A DNA stretch of 64,000 bases. Origin: Plazaster borealis. Taxonomy: Eukaryota > Echinodermata > Asteroidea > Forcipulatida > Labidiasteridae. Below, piece by piece: positions 19,483 to 31,690 of the stretch. A program made the translations under genes and the position numbers. The stretch's first letter is position 1, and every line of letters begins with the position of its first letter. The stretch is from contig CM037462.1 in assembly GCA_021014325.1 (NCBI GenBank), forward strand, positions 10,770,501 through 10,834,500, written 5' to 3'. The notes beneath the pieces were generated by a model. The model was given only the letters and a program-made list of their open reading frames with translations, ran no database searches and had not been told where the DNA came from.

Positions 19483-22400
19483 GTATGGTACACGGAACGG
19501 GGGACTCACTGTCAGAATATATCTGACTCTTGAGTGAGAGAAAACTGTGAGATTGATTAAGTACAAAACAAATGTATATTGTAATGATTATGATGATATG
19601 AGTTGAGGGGCGACTTTGTAGGGGCGAGTTTGCTAGGGGGTGAGATGACTGGTTTCCCTTTCAGTGCAATGTAATGTCTTGTGTTATGAGTAAGGTCTGT
19701 GACGTTCGATTTGGGTGGGTTGCGGTGTTTGAGTATTGTTGTTGACATTATTACGGTCATTAAAGTCCCGCAACTTCCCAAGATTATGAGATACGAATAG
19801 GAAAAATTTCTGCATCTGGTTACCATATTTGTTTGATTTGATTGTTTTAATGGATGTCGGACTTCATTTCCCTTTTGTATTCCTCTTGAGTAATTGGTAG
19901 CTGAAATGCTATATTTTCACCTTTAAAAAAGAAAATTTAAGCGCACATTTCATCGCGCAGACGGAACTCTTGCGCACTCATCCCCGAAGGAAGGAACTAA
20001 AATGGAGTGTAGCATGCAGCGTTGTCAAGATCACCAAAGACCCGAAAATGACTTCTTCTTTTTTTCATGATTTTGACACTTTGTAAGAGTTCAAAGTGCC
20101 TGTGCCTCTCTGTATACATTCTGTCAACCAGGGGCCGATTTCACAAAGAGATAAGACTAGTCTTCTCTGAAGTTAGGACCAGTAACTGGTCTTAACTTTA
20201 AGGTTAGTCCTATCTCTTAGCATTGCCTAGGACTAGTCCTAAGTATGGAAGAGTTTTGTGAAATCGACCCCAGACTGGTAAGGATATAATTTGGCCTAAA
20301 TAAGGGAGATTAAGTGGTGGCCGGATGCGGAATTTTAGCCGAATCATATGATGACTAATACTATTGTATATATGGGCCCAAAGTTTATTATGTATCAATT
20401 CGTTTTGGGGAAAAATGTTGTATACAACTGCCACTTTATCTCCCTTAATTTGGGTCAAATTGTATCCCCCGGATGGTTTGACAGAATATACAGAAAAGAA
20501 CAGGCACTTTGCTCAAGATATTAAGTGTCAAAATCATGAAAAACTTGCCATTTCTGGGTCCACTGTGGTTGTGTTAAGCTGGTTTTCTGTGGTACTGGTC
20601 CTTCAGTGTTGATTTCAAGCTTTGTATTTATGGGTCTTTGCTGATGGGAACCATGGAGGGCACCACCAACAGTGGAAAAAAAACAAACTCCTGGTTCAAA
20701 AAGCAAAGTTGGGGGTACTAGTTTTTTCGATCAAATTTCAACAAAATTACACTCGGGGAGGAAAACTAAGTTATGATCAAAAACAAAATGACAACAAAAT
20801 ATATAAATTCATGTACTCAAACTAGTTTGAGTGATTTGGTTCAAGTTGATCTTTACCCCTTAATGTCAGCGAACATATGCATTTCATGATGATATTTCCA
20901 TCGTGCAGTATTTCACTACTTGTCTTTGTTTTGTGTGGTTTCAGGGAGCTGCTGTGATTGATGGAGTCCGCACCGATGTAGTTTGTACAGCCTTCGCCGA
21001 CAGAATATTTGTGATGATAACACAGTATGAAAAAATGGGAACGATTGTAAGTTCTGGGCCTAATCTTGTAAAGCTGTTAAGCAGTATTAAATTTTAATTT
21101 GTAAATACGATTGCTTTTTCGCAATGATGTTAATTAAATGAAATTTTTACTGGTAACCAAGGACGGTTGTTGTCTAATTTTAACTTGTTTTAGAGTTAGC
21201 TGAAGCCTTCAACACTCCATAAGGCCTGTTTGCCTACAGGTGACCTCAGTCCTCCACTATCCTCTGTTCTATGGTACAACTGCAACATGTTTGGACTTAT
21301 AATAGAATTGGTATACCTGGCCCATTGGTAAGCAGTTGTTATTTGGGCCTACAGCAGACCCTGACGTTTCGACCCTAGCAGAGTCTTTCTAGCCTTCGAG
21401 AAAGACTATGCAAGGGTCGTAACGTCAGTCCAATATGCCAATCAGTGAGAATTAATTATTGCACTATATATTATGCAAGCTATGTAGAGAAATTTACGAA
21501 AATGAACAGATGGGACAACATATTTCGTATCTGCCCGTCACGTCGTCGCCTTGTTGCTGTCATGGGCTGACTAGATTTTGACCAGTCTATCGACTAGACA
21601 CGTTTGAGTGAAAAAAATGGACCACGCATGGATGAGTTAAACTGCAAATTGACTCATGGTTAGCACCTCGACTTGCGCTGAGCTACACATTGGAAGAGAG
21701 TGTTCATATGGATGGTTGGTGCAGCAACCTTTTCTTTGACGTGACGGCTTTGCTTTTTCTGGTCATTGATACGGGAATATTCAATCTTAAACTGTTCAAA
21801 CTGTTTTATATACACCATGCTCCTCCATTCTGGTCAATACTTGGCCTCGATCTTAAACTCTACCTCAGGGATCATGCAAATAATAATAGTGTCTTCTTAT
21901 ATATAGCGCTCAAATCCGTCACTCAGTGATGCTCAAAGTGCTCCAACATTATTACCCCTGGTCTCTGGGCCATATATTTCATTCCTTAAACCATCTCAGC
22001 TCCCTGGGGGAGTATACAGCCTTTGCTGCCAAATATGTAGCGCACTAAGCTAAATCAATAACAAGAACCATCTCTGCCCTCGCAGGTACCCATTTACCCC
22101 TTGGTGAAGAGAAGCAATTATAGTCAAGTGTCATGACCAGGATTCGAACCAGATTTGAATGTTATAGGCCTACGATCTTTAGTGATGCTGATAAATAATA
22201 AGACCAGATTTGTCTGATTTAATTTACTACTGCAGGTTCACATAACTCCAGACACTACACCAGCTGACACAAGGTCAGGCAACTTCACCACAAGAGTACT
22301 CCTTGGAAAAGATGAGGTAATTTAATCTTCTGTCTTCAATAAGAAATAAGAAACTATATAGGATTTGAGGCATTGCATGGTGAGGTATCAATATATATTT

Positions 22401-24606
22401 GGTTTGCGGTAACACCATGTGTATATCTACTTGCTAGGTAGATTTTGTTCTTTGAGAACTTGTCTTGCTTTTATTCTACTGCCGCAGAGTAGAATATTCG
22501 GAATTCGGGAGACTTCTCAGTTCTGAAAAGAACTGTCCTGCTTATTAACTACTACCTGGGCGGGAGGTAGGAAATCGGGCGGGACTACTACTTTCGCTAT
22601 GTGGATCGGGGGGACTTCTCGTTAATAACTACACTGTCGCGGAGTGAGTTCTGAATAGGTCTCAACTTTTCGACTAGCTTGCTCTAGTCATCGTCAGGAG
22701 ACTGTTTCTCCTTTGTCTGAGAGAATCCTATTGAACAGGATGAATTTGAGAAAAAACCCCAGTGGGGAAAACCCATGTAATCAGGTAGGAACCAGAAACC
22801 CAATCCACATGCAAGGCTCTGGTCCGAGGTGGGATTCAAGCTGGGATCCACAGAGATTAAAGGCAGGAAAAGAAACTGAATCTGCCAAAGACGAAAAATG
22901 CTGTGCTTCATGTTCTCAAGTGCAAATCCAGTTTCTTTAATTCTTCTTCTGATTCATAAACTTAGTTGACATGGTGACTAGCACAGATTTACTACAATGA
23001 AAATAGAAACAAAAAGATATGTCACAAGAAATACTCAATGATTGACCTCACCAGAATTACCCCAATAATTATGCAAATGAAGGACTGAAAAGCACTGTTT
23101 ACACTGACCCATGTGCATGAAGTGAATGGACTAAAGCGAGTCTATATACCAACTTTGACCTATAAACCCTGGGCTATAATTACCACATAAACACAATTAG
23201 CAACTGACTGAATCATAGAATTATGCTACAACCTGTGTTATATCAACCAACGACAATATGCATGTATTTCCCAAATAATATTCCCAATTACATGTGCAAC
23301 CAAATTAAACGCATTGTCAAAAATACAATTATTTAGGCTTCAAAACAGTACCTAAATATAACGCTAATCACTCAATCAACTCTATAATTTAGTGGCAAGA
23401 AAATCAATGAACATACCGTTTAATAAACCTTGGCGGGAATCTAACTTTGGGCGAGGAAAAATGGGCATTGACTTGTGACGAATCGTGGAACTAAACCATG
23501 ACTTTTAGAACCTCATAGCAACCGCTCGACTCCAACAGCGCCCTCAATTGACAGAAACAAAGTTCCCTGAGTTTGGGCGTTAGAGAAACCACTGAGCCAA
23601 CCTGATCCCCACTTAATTGTCATGTATCAAGCTTAATATGTGGTCCCTTGAAAAAAAGTAGGACATTTTTGTTTGAGTACAAGGGCTGACCTACATGCTC
23701 ATATGGTGTAGGGTTTAATAGACTTTTCAGGTTATTTCATCACAGTTTTTCAGATTTTTCCTAGGGCCGAAAATCAGACTAAAAGTAGGAAGAATGTTGT
23801 GCCTGATTTATGCAGAGTGAACAATTTTGTAATTGCCAACTTTCACATCCTGTTTGATGGAAACCCAGTTTCCAGATCTGCAATCAAGTGAAACATCAGA
23901 AATTTTTTATTGGAATGAGACATTGTGCGGAACTAAGGGGAACATTCAATTGAGAGAGAATATGTGCGTTAGCATTATAAACATTGTCCAACGATTGTCC
24001 ATGCAAGCCTTCTGAACGTTTCTGCCATTCTGACTTGTGAGATGCTCCCTTAATAAGGACCAAAGTGCCATGATGGGGACTCAAACCCACACACTCTGAC
24101 GCTGAACACCAGGGCCCAATTTCATAGAGCTGCTTAAGCAGAAAATATTTGCTTAACATATTTATGCTAAGCAAAAGTGAGCGGAATAGCAGTCATAGAT
24201 TGTGTATGTGAGATGGGATTTAGGCTGGTAACCCTATTCTGCTAAGTAGAAATGTTTTGTGCTTAGCTACTTTTTGTGCTTAGGCAGCTCTATGAAATTT
24301 GGCCTAGAGCTTAAGCCTGGTGCACTCTCTCACTCAGCCAAGACTCTTTGTCAAAACTTGTCAAAGTATTTCACACAATTTACAAACTGTTATGTGACTC
24401 CATTGACATGTTTACTAAACCTTTTGCTTTTTTTCATTTCCTTTTTTCCCCAGCCTATTACACATGTCTTCGCCAAGAATGTAGCTTCGAAGATCTGTTT
24501 AACGCCAGACAGTAAACCAATTCTCTTGTCCATCGCCTTAAAGGAGCACTCCCCAGCTCTCCTGAAATCTCTTCAAGACCTTGTCATGCAGTATAGAGTG
24601 TGGTGA
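19450..24606 (+). CDS. PSMG3: Proteasome assembly chaperone 3, complete four-exon gene
   Basis: Joined coding exons 19450-19482, 20945-21046, 22236-22316 and 24454-24606 give a 122-residue protein, the length I know for vertebrate PSMG3 (PAC3). Recognition rests on the conserved blocks VVCTAFADRIFVMITQYEKM (exon 2), TRVLLGKDE (exon 3), HVFAKNV and the C-terminal YRVW (exon 4). All introns are GT-AG and phase 0, so exons join at whole codons. Family knowledge: PAC3 pairs with PAC4 in the cytosol and helps assemble the alpha-ring of the 20S proteasome, then leaves. The start ATG follows a possible 5'UTR acceptor (TTGTTTTGCAG ending 19434) and is the only start that gives the expected N-terminal length. 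Introns are 1.46, 1.19 and 2.14 kb and hold repeats. The gene lies head-to-head with a minus-strand exon at 18627-18929. Confidence 0.95.
20131..20272. mobile_element. Short inverted-repeat element (GGGGCCGATTTCACAAAG)
   Basis: Left GGGGCCGATTTCACAAAGAG and right TTTTGTGAAATCGACCCC are inverted repeats. Internal repeats of (T)AGGACTAGTCCTA type add more pairing. About 140 bp, within PSMG3 intron 1. Confidence 0.75.
20945..21046 (+). CDS. PSMG3: PSMG3 coding exon 2
   Basis: Thirty-four codons between acceptor TTTCAG (ending 20944) and donor GTAAGT (21047). Holds the first conserved block of PAC3: the target-recognition beta strands around VVCTAF and the FVMITQYEKMGT segment. Confidence 0.95.
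21238..21430 (+). repeat. Dispersed repeat 'K' fragment followed by a hairpin
   Basis: 21238-21360 matches 50540-50790 (GTGACCTCA, CCTCCACTA, ATTGGTAT, GCAGTTGTTATTT). The hairpin 21369-21427 pairs GACGTTTCGACCCTAGCAGA with GCAAGGGTCGTAACGTCA around AGTCTTTCT ... AGAAAGACT. Lies in PSMG3 intron 2. Confidence 0.7.
21935..22175 (-). repeat. tRNA-derived SINE 'T', copy in PSMG3 intron 2
   Basis: CTCAGCTCCCTGGGGGAGTA, GCAGGTACCCATTTACCCCT, TGAAGAGAAGCAATTATAGT and GTGTCATGACCAGGATTCGA are the same blocks, in the same order, as in 47811-48163. Confidence 0.75.
22236..22316 (+). CDS. PSMG3: PSMG3 coding exon 3
   Basis: Twenty-seven codons between acceptor CTACTGCAG (ending 22235) and donor GTAATT (22317). 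Encodes a variable linker and then the conserved TTRVLLGKDE strand. Phase 0 at both ends. Confidence 0.93.
22395..22660 (+). repeat. Dispersed repeat 'E', copy 1
   Basis: GGTTTGCGGTAACACCATGT, CTGAAAAGAACTGTCCTGCT and ACTACTACTTTCGCT are shared with 51561-51830 nearly base for base over 270 bp. The first 90 bp recur at 58026-58115. Family unknown to me. Non-coding, in PSMG3 intron 3. Confidence 0.75.
22735..22880 (+). repeat. Dispersed repeat 'U', copy 1
   Basis: AAAAAACCCCAGTGGGGAAA, CCACATGCAAGGCTCTGGTC, GGGATTCAAGCTGGGATCCA and AAAGGCAGGAAAAGAAAC parallel 31960-32110. Both copies carry a B-box-like GG(C/A)TTCAA motif. Confidence 0.6.
22980..24055. other. PSMG3 intron 3, no recognised feature
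   Basis: AT-rich intron sequence. No repeat family of this window is obvious except a short AGGGCCGAAAATCAGAC patch near 23763. Confidence 0.4.
24056..24305. repeat. SINE 'T' fragment followed by repeat 'D'
   Basis: GGGGACTCAAACCCACACAC (about 24076) is the antisense B-box region of T. From 24113, GGGCCCAATTTCATAGAGCT ... GGCAGCTCTATGAAATTTGG is a complete D element with inverted ends. It lies about 150 bp upstream of the exon 4 acceptor of PSMG3. Confidence 0.7.
24454..24606 (+). CDS. PSMG3: PSMG3 coding exon 4 and stop
   Basis: Fifty codons plus TGA after a strong pyrimidine tract and CCCCAG (ending 24453). Encodes ITHVFAKNV, the LLSIALKEHS strand and helix, and a C-terminal QYRVW that matches the family's terminal pattern. 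A reading that continues from 24259 without a stop is intron sequence, largely a dispersed repeat at 24113-24305. Confidence 0.95.
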   Translation, partial: PITHVFAKNVASKICLTPDSKPILLSIALKEHSPALLKSLQDLVMQYRVW

Positions 24607-24801
24607 AACTTCCTTCAACCCTTTAGAGACCATTCATTTCTGTATAATCATCACAATAAGCCCAGACATCACTAATAATGTTAATTTTGTCATCATTTTT
24701 TTCAGTAAAATGTCAACAACAAAAAATAACATGTGTGTTCATTTTTTTCATCATTTTTTTCTTCAGTAAAAATGTCAACAACAAAAATAACATGTTGTAC
24801 T

Positions 24802-25022
24802 GTGTGGATGCATTCACTGCATGAAATCATATTGCAGGCTGGCATAGTGGATCTATCATTCAAAACCAGAGTGGATGATATTGAATGGTCTGGCAGTAGG
24901 ACGGTTGACTGTGTACTGTTTAGATGCATTCACCACATGATATTGTAGTGCAGGCAGGAACAGTTTATCATTCAAACCACAGTAGATGATATTGAATGGT
25001 CAGACAGTAGGAGGGTTAACTA
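24802..25022 (+). repeat. Two-unit tandem repeat 'J' (about 116 bp)
   Basis: GATGCATTCAC recurs at 24807 and 24923, followed in each unit by ATATTG(C/T)AG, ATCATTCAAA and GATGATATTGAATGGTC. The inverse orientation of the same unit is arrayed at 35150-35470. Confidence 0.75.
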
Positions 25023-25214
25023 TCCCTATGACCACATGGGCATTTATCCAATATTTTTCTGAACTTTTGGTGAATGGTAAGTAAATCCCAATGTACTTTT
25101 GGGTGACATAAATGAAATCAGTATGCCTGGCCCCAGTGCCCAGCGGTTGATTCACCCATACAGTACTAAATCAATTTTCTGTCTTTTAAAACCACTTATT
25201 AGTTTAACCAGTTC

Positions 25215-25220
25215 AATAAA
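25215..25220 (+). terminator. Possible PSMG3 polyadenylation signal
   Basis: An AATAAA hexamer about 0.6 kb past the PSMG3 stop. The intervening sequence includes a 116-bp tandem repeat. The hexamer is common in AT-rich DNA, so the assignment is weak. Confidence 0.25.
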
Positions 25221-25594
25221 TTAAGTGATAACATAGGTTTCAGCAAAAATTAATTCAGTTTCCTAAATATGCATTTAAATTCACTCGTGTATTATAATTT
25301 TGTTTTCATTGATTAATTTCACAGGTACAAACATCACAAATACATCATCAAAATATACATTATATACAAACGGCAAGATATATAAAAATATAAACAGCAG
25401 ATTACACAGTACATTCCAAAGACAGGACAATGGCACACCTGAAGGATTACAAAAAACTAAACTAAAGTACTCTCTAGTTGTTTTCCAGATGCCATTATAG
25501 ACAAAAACATTCCAAAAGCCACATCACAACAGGATGTTTTCGTAATTCATTCGAACTGTGTTTTTATTTTTTATTTTTGGTTTTTTAAGCTACT

Positions 25595-25925
25595 ATAGAC
25601 GATGTGACCTGTGACATCACATGTTTATAAAAGAGCCACCAAGCCTGGACTTCCTGCAGGCACGATTTGTACACAGCTCAATGGAAGAAAACATAACAAC
25701 CTACATTTTAGGGAGATTCCACTGTCTAATTTTTTCAACTTTTGATAATGATGAAAGGGGGCACATCTCAAAACTTGTTCAGCTGTTACTTATATAACTT
25801 TTGGATTTATGTGGAAATTATGACACGAAATGTAAACTTTCCCATATGACCAGTGCAATATCTTGCCTGGTAGACAGGCCCAAGAATGTACAAGGTCACA
25901 CTTATTGTAAACAAAGGTCACAAGG
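25595..25925 (+). repeat. Dispersed repeat 'R', copy 2
   Basis: Same orientation as 14150-14530; see that entry for shared blocks. Confidence 0.75.
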
Positions 25926-28900
25926 TCTATAGCATTCATTTTTATGCGCAAGGTTCATTTCAGTCATTCTATTTCATTTTTTAGACATTCAAGACCACAT
26001 TTTCACAATTTTTCAGCAGAATTTCTAGTACCTATTTACAGTTTATCAAGTTGAATGGTTGAGCCTCTCATTTTGCTATAGGCTTTTGCAAAATTGAATG
26101 ATCCTATTTGACCAGTGAATGCTAAACTGTTGAATTTGAATTACTCTTTTTGACTGTTGAATACTGACACAACAGGGCTTTTATTTTCTAGTGAAATGGA
26201 ATGAGCCGGGTGTTAAATTGAATGAATTTTTGTTGAAATTGGCCGGGAAATCCTGTATCTTTTATATATATTTTGTTTCGTATTTGTTTTATTTGTTTAA
26301 CTTTAAAAAGATTAGTCATGACATAAATGTTCTCTGAATGGATTCAAATCTTTCTTTGAACTGGAGAGAAAATCATGCACCAAACCTCATGAATAAAATT
26401 ATAAACCCACAACCTTTTTATGTAAATAAAAGATTTGACGGTCATGACTTTTATGGATTGTTGAAAAATTGTCCAAGATTTTGCTTCAGGATTAAACTTT
26501 CAAAATTGAGTATTTCGGGCACACTAGGCCTCTAAATGATCCTATCTTGTGATAAGTTTTGGGGGCCTTTTTCCAAGATGAAGTCGGGCCAATTTTCTCG
26601 GGGTGTTTTAATTCTGGAAGAGAATACCTCAAAATTCAACGACTAACCTACAACAAAATTGGAAGAAGAAAGATGTTTAGTTGATGATTTGGTTTCAAGA
26701 TGCTGATAGACTTTCAAATATTTATATTATTATTTTTCAATATTTAGCATTTATAATTGGCTGAATCGGTTGAATGGAGAGCCTATTTTTTAGTGTGGTC
26801 TGCTCTGCTGAGAAGTTAAATTTGTGAACAGCGCCCTCTATTGGTTACCATGTCGATTTGCTGGTGGGCGGTGCATCGGATCTGCTTACATTTTTAAACT
26901 TTAATTATTGAAAAAAAAAGGTTTTTATGACAAGAGTTACACAAATAAATTGTTAAATTTACAAGAAATTGGGAAGGGAAAGGTCAATAAGTGACACAAT
27001 ACATGACATAGTTTTGTAAATAAATATTAAGATTCACTTCTAAAGGGGGCGTGGCAGGTCATTTTGAACTTGACTCGGCTTAATAAATAATATTAACCTC
27101 AAAGAAACTATTTTTCGAGAAAAGAAATAATAAATGACGATGTGAGGCATGTAATAGATAAAATTGGGACGATCTTTGTGTGTGTGTGTGGGGGGGGGAT
27201 ATCCAGGTAAATATGAGTACACCCATAACCTTTCCCCTATTTTCAGAATATAATATAATTATACGGATGTGCATGTAGTTTTCATTTAATGATTTTAATT
27301 TCAATTCAATTCACTTTATTTTATATCAAGGCACATGTCGGAGGTAAACAATTAAACAATATTACCTCTTTAATTTTCACAACAAACATAAACAACCGGA
27401 GTAGGAGTGTAACCTAACCGTTGTTTGTTTTCGCTTGTGGATTTAACGAGTACGTGGCCAAAGAAATGTGAATGTATTAATGTCCATGGATTAGATATTA
27501 TTGTAATTTACTACCAGTTAAAAAATAAAAACACATGTGCTACCATTACCAATCGATGACAATGTGCTATTTTTATTCACTAACACTCTACCTTCACAAA
27601 ATCACTGAAAGAATTAACACGATGTCATCATGCAAACCTTGCGTTTCATGTTTGTTTGTGTGTGGTGTTTTTTCCCCCAATCCAACTCTTTTAAATTGTA
27701 AAACAATCATTTTGTTAATTCATGTGGGCGGGTTTTCGTCGTCATCCTTTGATTAATCCCCCGTTCCCGAATTAATCAATATGGTCAAGCATCGGCCGCG
27801 CAGTCCATATGGGGGGTTTCAACGCAATCACGGTCTGCAGCCAGGCTACGGCTAAGCAGACCTCATTATGTGTAATGACGAGTGGATGACGTGGGGCCGG
27901 GTACCAGGAATATTCGAACACCTGTTTATAATTTGATGTAGCGCAGTACGTATGTGTATTTTTGTGTGTACAAACGAATAACATTCGCTCTTCACTGAAT
28001 CGCATGTGTAGCTGGCTTTACAATATCGCTGTTGGATTTTTAAACACAACCGGGTAATCTAGGCTTATTTCAAATTACGGTAAGTAAATATTTTGTAATA
28101 TATTTGTCGGTATTTTGGTCTCTAATTTTCGAGCACATGTATGGGTCTGAATGTGGTACTTTTGAGCATTTTAAACCCATCAGGGAAGTTCGAATAAATA
28201 ACGTTTTTCGGACTACATTTTTCGGCAATATCATTATGTGATGTAGCCGAAGCATGCTCGGCGGACCGTGGTGATGATTTGCCAGACCGTGGCAGTTGCG
28301 GGCTGTTGAGTCACTTTCTTTCTCGTTTTTAACATGTTGTGTTTTCGTGGGTGATCAAAATGTGATATAATGTACACCTTGCCAGTTTATGATCATGGCA
28401 ACATGGGTTTAACAGAATAACAGTAAAATAAAAACGGTAGAAAATAGAAAAATATAATCTTTGCCGGTGATGAACGTTTTTCTCTTGTTTATCATTTTTA
28501 TTTGGTTGGAGTATCAAAAGATATAATTTTCCCTTCAACATTTGTTTTTGTTTCTTTGTTTTTTTATTTTGGGAAGAGCTTATTTTTGTAAGAAATTTAT
28601 TTGTACAGGGGAGGAAAGATTCTTCAAATCGTATGCACTAGGTCGATCCTGCAAATGACGTACATAAAAATCCAATTACTATGTTTAGCTCATGAAAATG
28701 TAATGACCAGCACGCACGATCGAACGGAACGCCTCCTCTTTGGCCGTTGGCAAGCAAGGCGGTCACGGCGCAAGGAAGGCCGATAAACCGGTGAAACCTA
28801 GCCGGCGAAACAAGCCTGATAATAATATTTGCCTCAAGTTGATTACATATTATTGTTGTCTGACATGTAAATTGTTACTCCTATGGGAGTGCGGCCACCC

Positions 28901-30450
28901 ACCCCTCGCATTCACTCGTGCTCAACTGAAATCCGAGTATAATGCAATGCAACCCTCATCTCATTTCAATATTAAAAGGCTGAGTGAATTATGCGGTTGT
29001 AGTGGAATCGATTGAGTGGTGGGTCCCCAAGAATTTATTACAACCGCATTGCTTTGGAAGTATCTCGTGCACATAGCAGTCGGGCTTGCTGATACAAAAA
29101 AAAGGTCCGAGCCTACTGCTACTTTGCTAGTAATTTTGTATGTGGGAGAGCATTTCGTGTAGAGGACATTTTCATGCTGTCTTGGGTTGGTGCTTGCGTT
29201 TTTCTGCAGCATGCGACACGACGGTGGCTTACAGGTAGGGGATATCTCTCTTCTTGTGAAATTGATCACACGCTGGGACTAGCTTCCCAATTAAATACGG
29301 GGCCATTGAATACTGTGACATGCTTCAGTTAATTGTGATGTTGGTTTTGGCGTTGGTTTTGGTGTTTGTGTTCATATTGCAAGGTATTTTTTTGTTGGTA
29401 ACTTTTTATTACATGTATTATTGCTTGTTGTTGATCTAATGGCAGGGTTGTGCACACACGTTTTGTTTGTCCACGGTTTATGTCAAACTATTAATTTCCG
29501 ATGAGATGATCTGGGGGATGGGCGGGGACAGCCCTTTTTTTTTTGGGGGGGGGTGATTTTGTTCTTGGCCTTGCCAAGTTAGATGGAAGTTGCTATAGTG
29601 GTGCTCATTATTATGGGTATTGTTGTTAACTTTTAAATGTAACATGTTTATTTAATTGTTAAAAATTAACTATGCATATCAAAATATCAGCCCGGTTTGT
29701 GAGTTTATTATGAAATTATTTTATGTCTGATGCATTTTCATTTATCTAGGAGTTAAATTAGCAGCGCTTTTTTAAAATAAAAGTTCAATCAAATTTTCCC
29801 TCTATGATAACGCCTTGATAAACACAAAAATAAAACAATGCCTCACTCTGAATTAATTTATGCACATAATTTTCTCTTCTTTCCTATCAATTCCCCGTAT
29901 TTTCAGGAAACAGAAAAAAATAGATCATGTTTGTTGACAGTTGATAATTTGTAAATAATATAACAAGTGCCTGTAAATTTAATGAGAAGGTCACACAGAG
30001 CATTCTGTGCAGAAAAATAATTAAATAAATTCAGAGCCCATCCATCACTCAAGGTATTTAAAATTAAATATCACTCCCCGGGATCTATACAATTTAATTA
30101 TTGGTGCTTTTTAATTTTACAATGAATTATGGTCTTTGTTCAATAATTATAATATTTTGTGAATTTGTTTAAATACGGAGTATTAATTTATGCAAATAAT
30201 GCTTCAAATTTGCTTCACTAAGTTATTCATTGCTTTCTGAAATGGTAGGTCTTTTTCATGGTTCTGCCGCCATATTTTTTCGCTATTCAACTGTAACACT
30301 TTTGAAACCCTGGCTTCGGCTCTGTCTTAGGCACCATATTCTCCATGTTTGAAGCCATGTACTGAAAATGCATGTTTAAAACAAATTACTGACACTAGAG
30401 CCTAGGCGGAATCAAAACCTTGGTTTCGCAAAGGCCCTTAATGGAGATCC
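25926..30450. other. Intergenic sequence, mostly unassigned
   Basis: No clear repeat copies or recognised exons. A (GT)n then G-run lies at 27178-27198. Slightly CpG-richer patches occur at 27760-27910 and 28690-28810; either could be a non-coding first exon or promoter for the Rab3 gene to the right, but nothing proves it. An open frame at 28740-29015 is unrecognised. Confidence 0.4.
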
Positions 30451-30830
30451 GGGCTCAATTTTATAGAGACTGCTTAAAGCAGAAAATGTTGTTTAACAGA
30501 TTTCTACTAAGCAAAATAAGCAGGATACCAGTTACAGATGAGTTACAGGCCTGATGCTTCGTTCTTGAAAGGGTAAGGGCACCAAGTCATTTTCTCCTTT
30601 GTAAAGGGCACCTCTATGAGGAAATCGTAAATTTATATTTGAACATTTCAACTTTCAAGGGGCACCAAGGCAATGACCAGGGGCATGGAGGTGATTGCCT
30701 CCATTTCTTCCATCATGTCTGGAGTCACGTGACATGCTATTTTGGGCTGGTAACCTTATTCTAGTAAGCCCATTTTTGTTGTGCTTAGCTACTTTTTGTG
30801 CTTAATCAGCTCTATGAAATTTGGCCCTGA
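30450..30830. repeat. Repeat 'D' interrupted by a G-related repeat
   Basis: GACTGCTTAAAGCAGAAAAT and AGCAGGATACCAGTTACAG form the left half. GGGCTGGTAACCTTATTCTA and TCAGCTCTATGAAATTTGGC form the right half. Between about 30545 and 30725 lies AGGCCTGATGC ... GGAGGTGATTGCCTCC, a different repeat also seen at 52890-53035 and, in opposite orientation, at 57945-58020. Confidence 0.65.
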
Positions 30831-31454
30831 TGGCGCTGGAGAAAGTAGTCGGGTCCCTCGTTGGTGTTTATGAGAATCGGAATTCATTATTGTTATTCCA
30901 ATCAGGGAACATGACAATGATGGTTGAACTTGTGGTTTGAAGGTCTTTAGAAAAAATCGAGGAGAATAAATTATTGCAAGATGATGAATTGGGAAAATGA
31001 TTTGTGAGGTGGTGACACAAATTGTTTTTCAGTTCGATGCCTCGTAATGAATTCATTACTTCTGCATTTTTTTAATCAAGGTGTTTTGCTGCGGCCAAAG
31101 GAAAAAAAACCTACACACAAATGAACAAAAAGGATGCCTTATTTTGTGTGATGGGTGGTGGATGTTAACGACGTCGTCAATTGAAAAGACTTTTTGTGAC
31201 GGATAACAACGCCTTTGCTTTTTATCCCCTTTAAGTCACATTTATCAGAAGCTTTGGTGTCTTGTGAAAAATGTAATGTCGTCTGTCATCTTACTGGCAT
31301 TTACGTGTTACAAAATTATTCATTGATGTGATTCCTCATTAATCCACTTCTAAGGCACTGAACACCGTCAGGTGACCAGATCAATCTGTTAAAAATTCAG
31401 GGAAAAGAAATTGAGGGTATGCATGCTGTTGTCCAGTAATTTAGAAAAGATCAA

Positions 31455-31690
31455 GAAATAAACCACAAGGAAACTGACTAGGTAAATTTTAAAATAATTT
31501 TGGGTTGAACAAAGAAAAATTGACCTGGGACCTCCCGATTAACGTGCTGGCGCTCTACCAACTGTGCTATCTAGCAGTATGTTGGCTAGATAGCTTGGTA
31601 GAGCGCCGTTACGTTAATCTGGAAACGAATCGCAGACTGAAGTCCTGCTCTAATCAAAATTTCTTTGTTCAACCCAAAATTTTGAAAGGA
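31455..31690. mobile_element. Head-to-head pair of tRNA-like 'S' modules (foldback)
   Basis: Left arm has the antisense A-box (GCGCTCTACCAACTGTGCTA, about 31550-31569). The right arm has the sense A-box region (TAGCTTGGTAGAGCGCCG, about 31590-31607). They meet at a small hairpin CTATCTAGC ... GCTAGATAG. Outer parts TTTTGGGTTGAACAAAGAAA and TTTCTTTGTTCAACCCAAAA are exact complements. The far left end carries ATAAACCACAAGGAAACTGA. Confidence 0.75.

Noticed and set aside
24259..24453. Extension of the PSMG3 last exon upstream in an open frame
   Set aside because: The family protein begins this segment at PITHVF. A strong pyrimidine tract and CAG stand directly before it, and the upstream part is repeat D.
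28740..29015. Open frame starting MAVGKQGGHGARKADKPVKP, superficially histone-like
   Set aside because: Resemblance is limited to basic and glycine residues. The later part is hydrophobic and unlike any histone tail or fold, and there is no donor or acceptor context.
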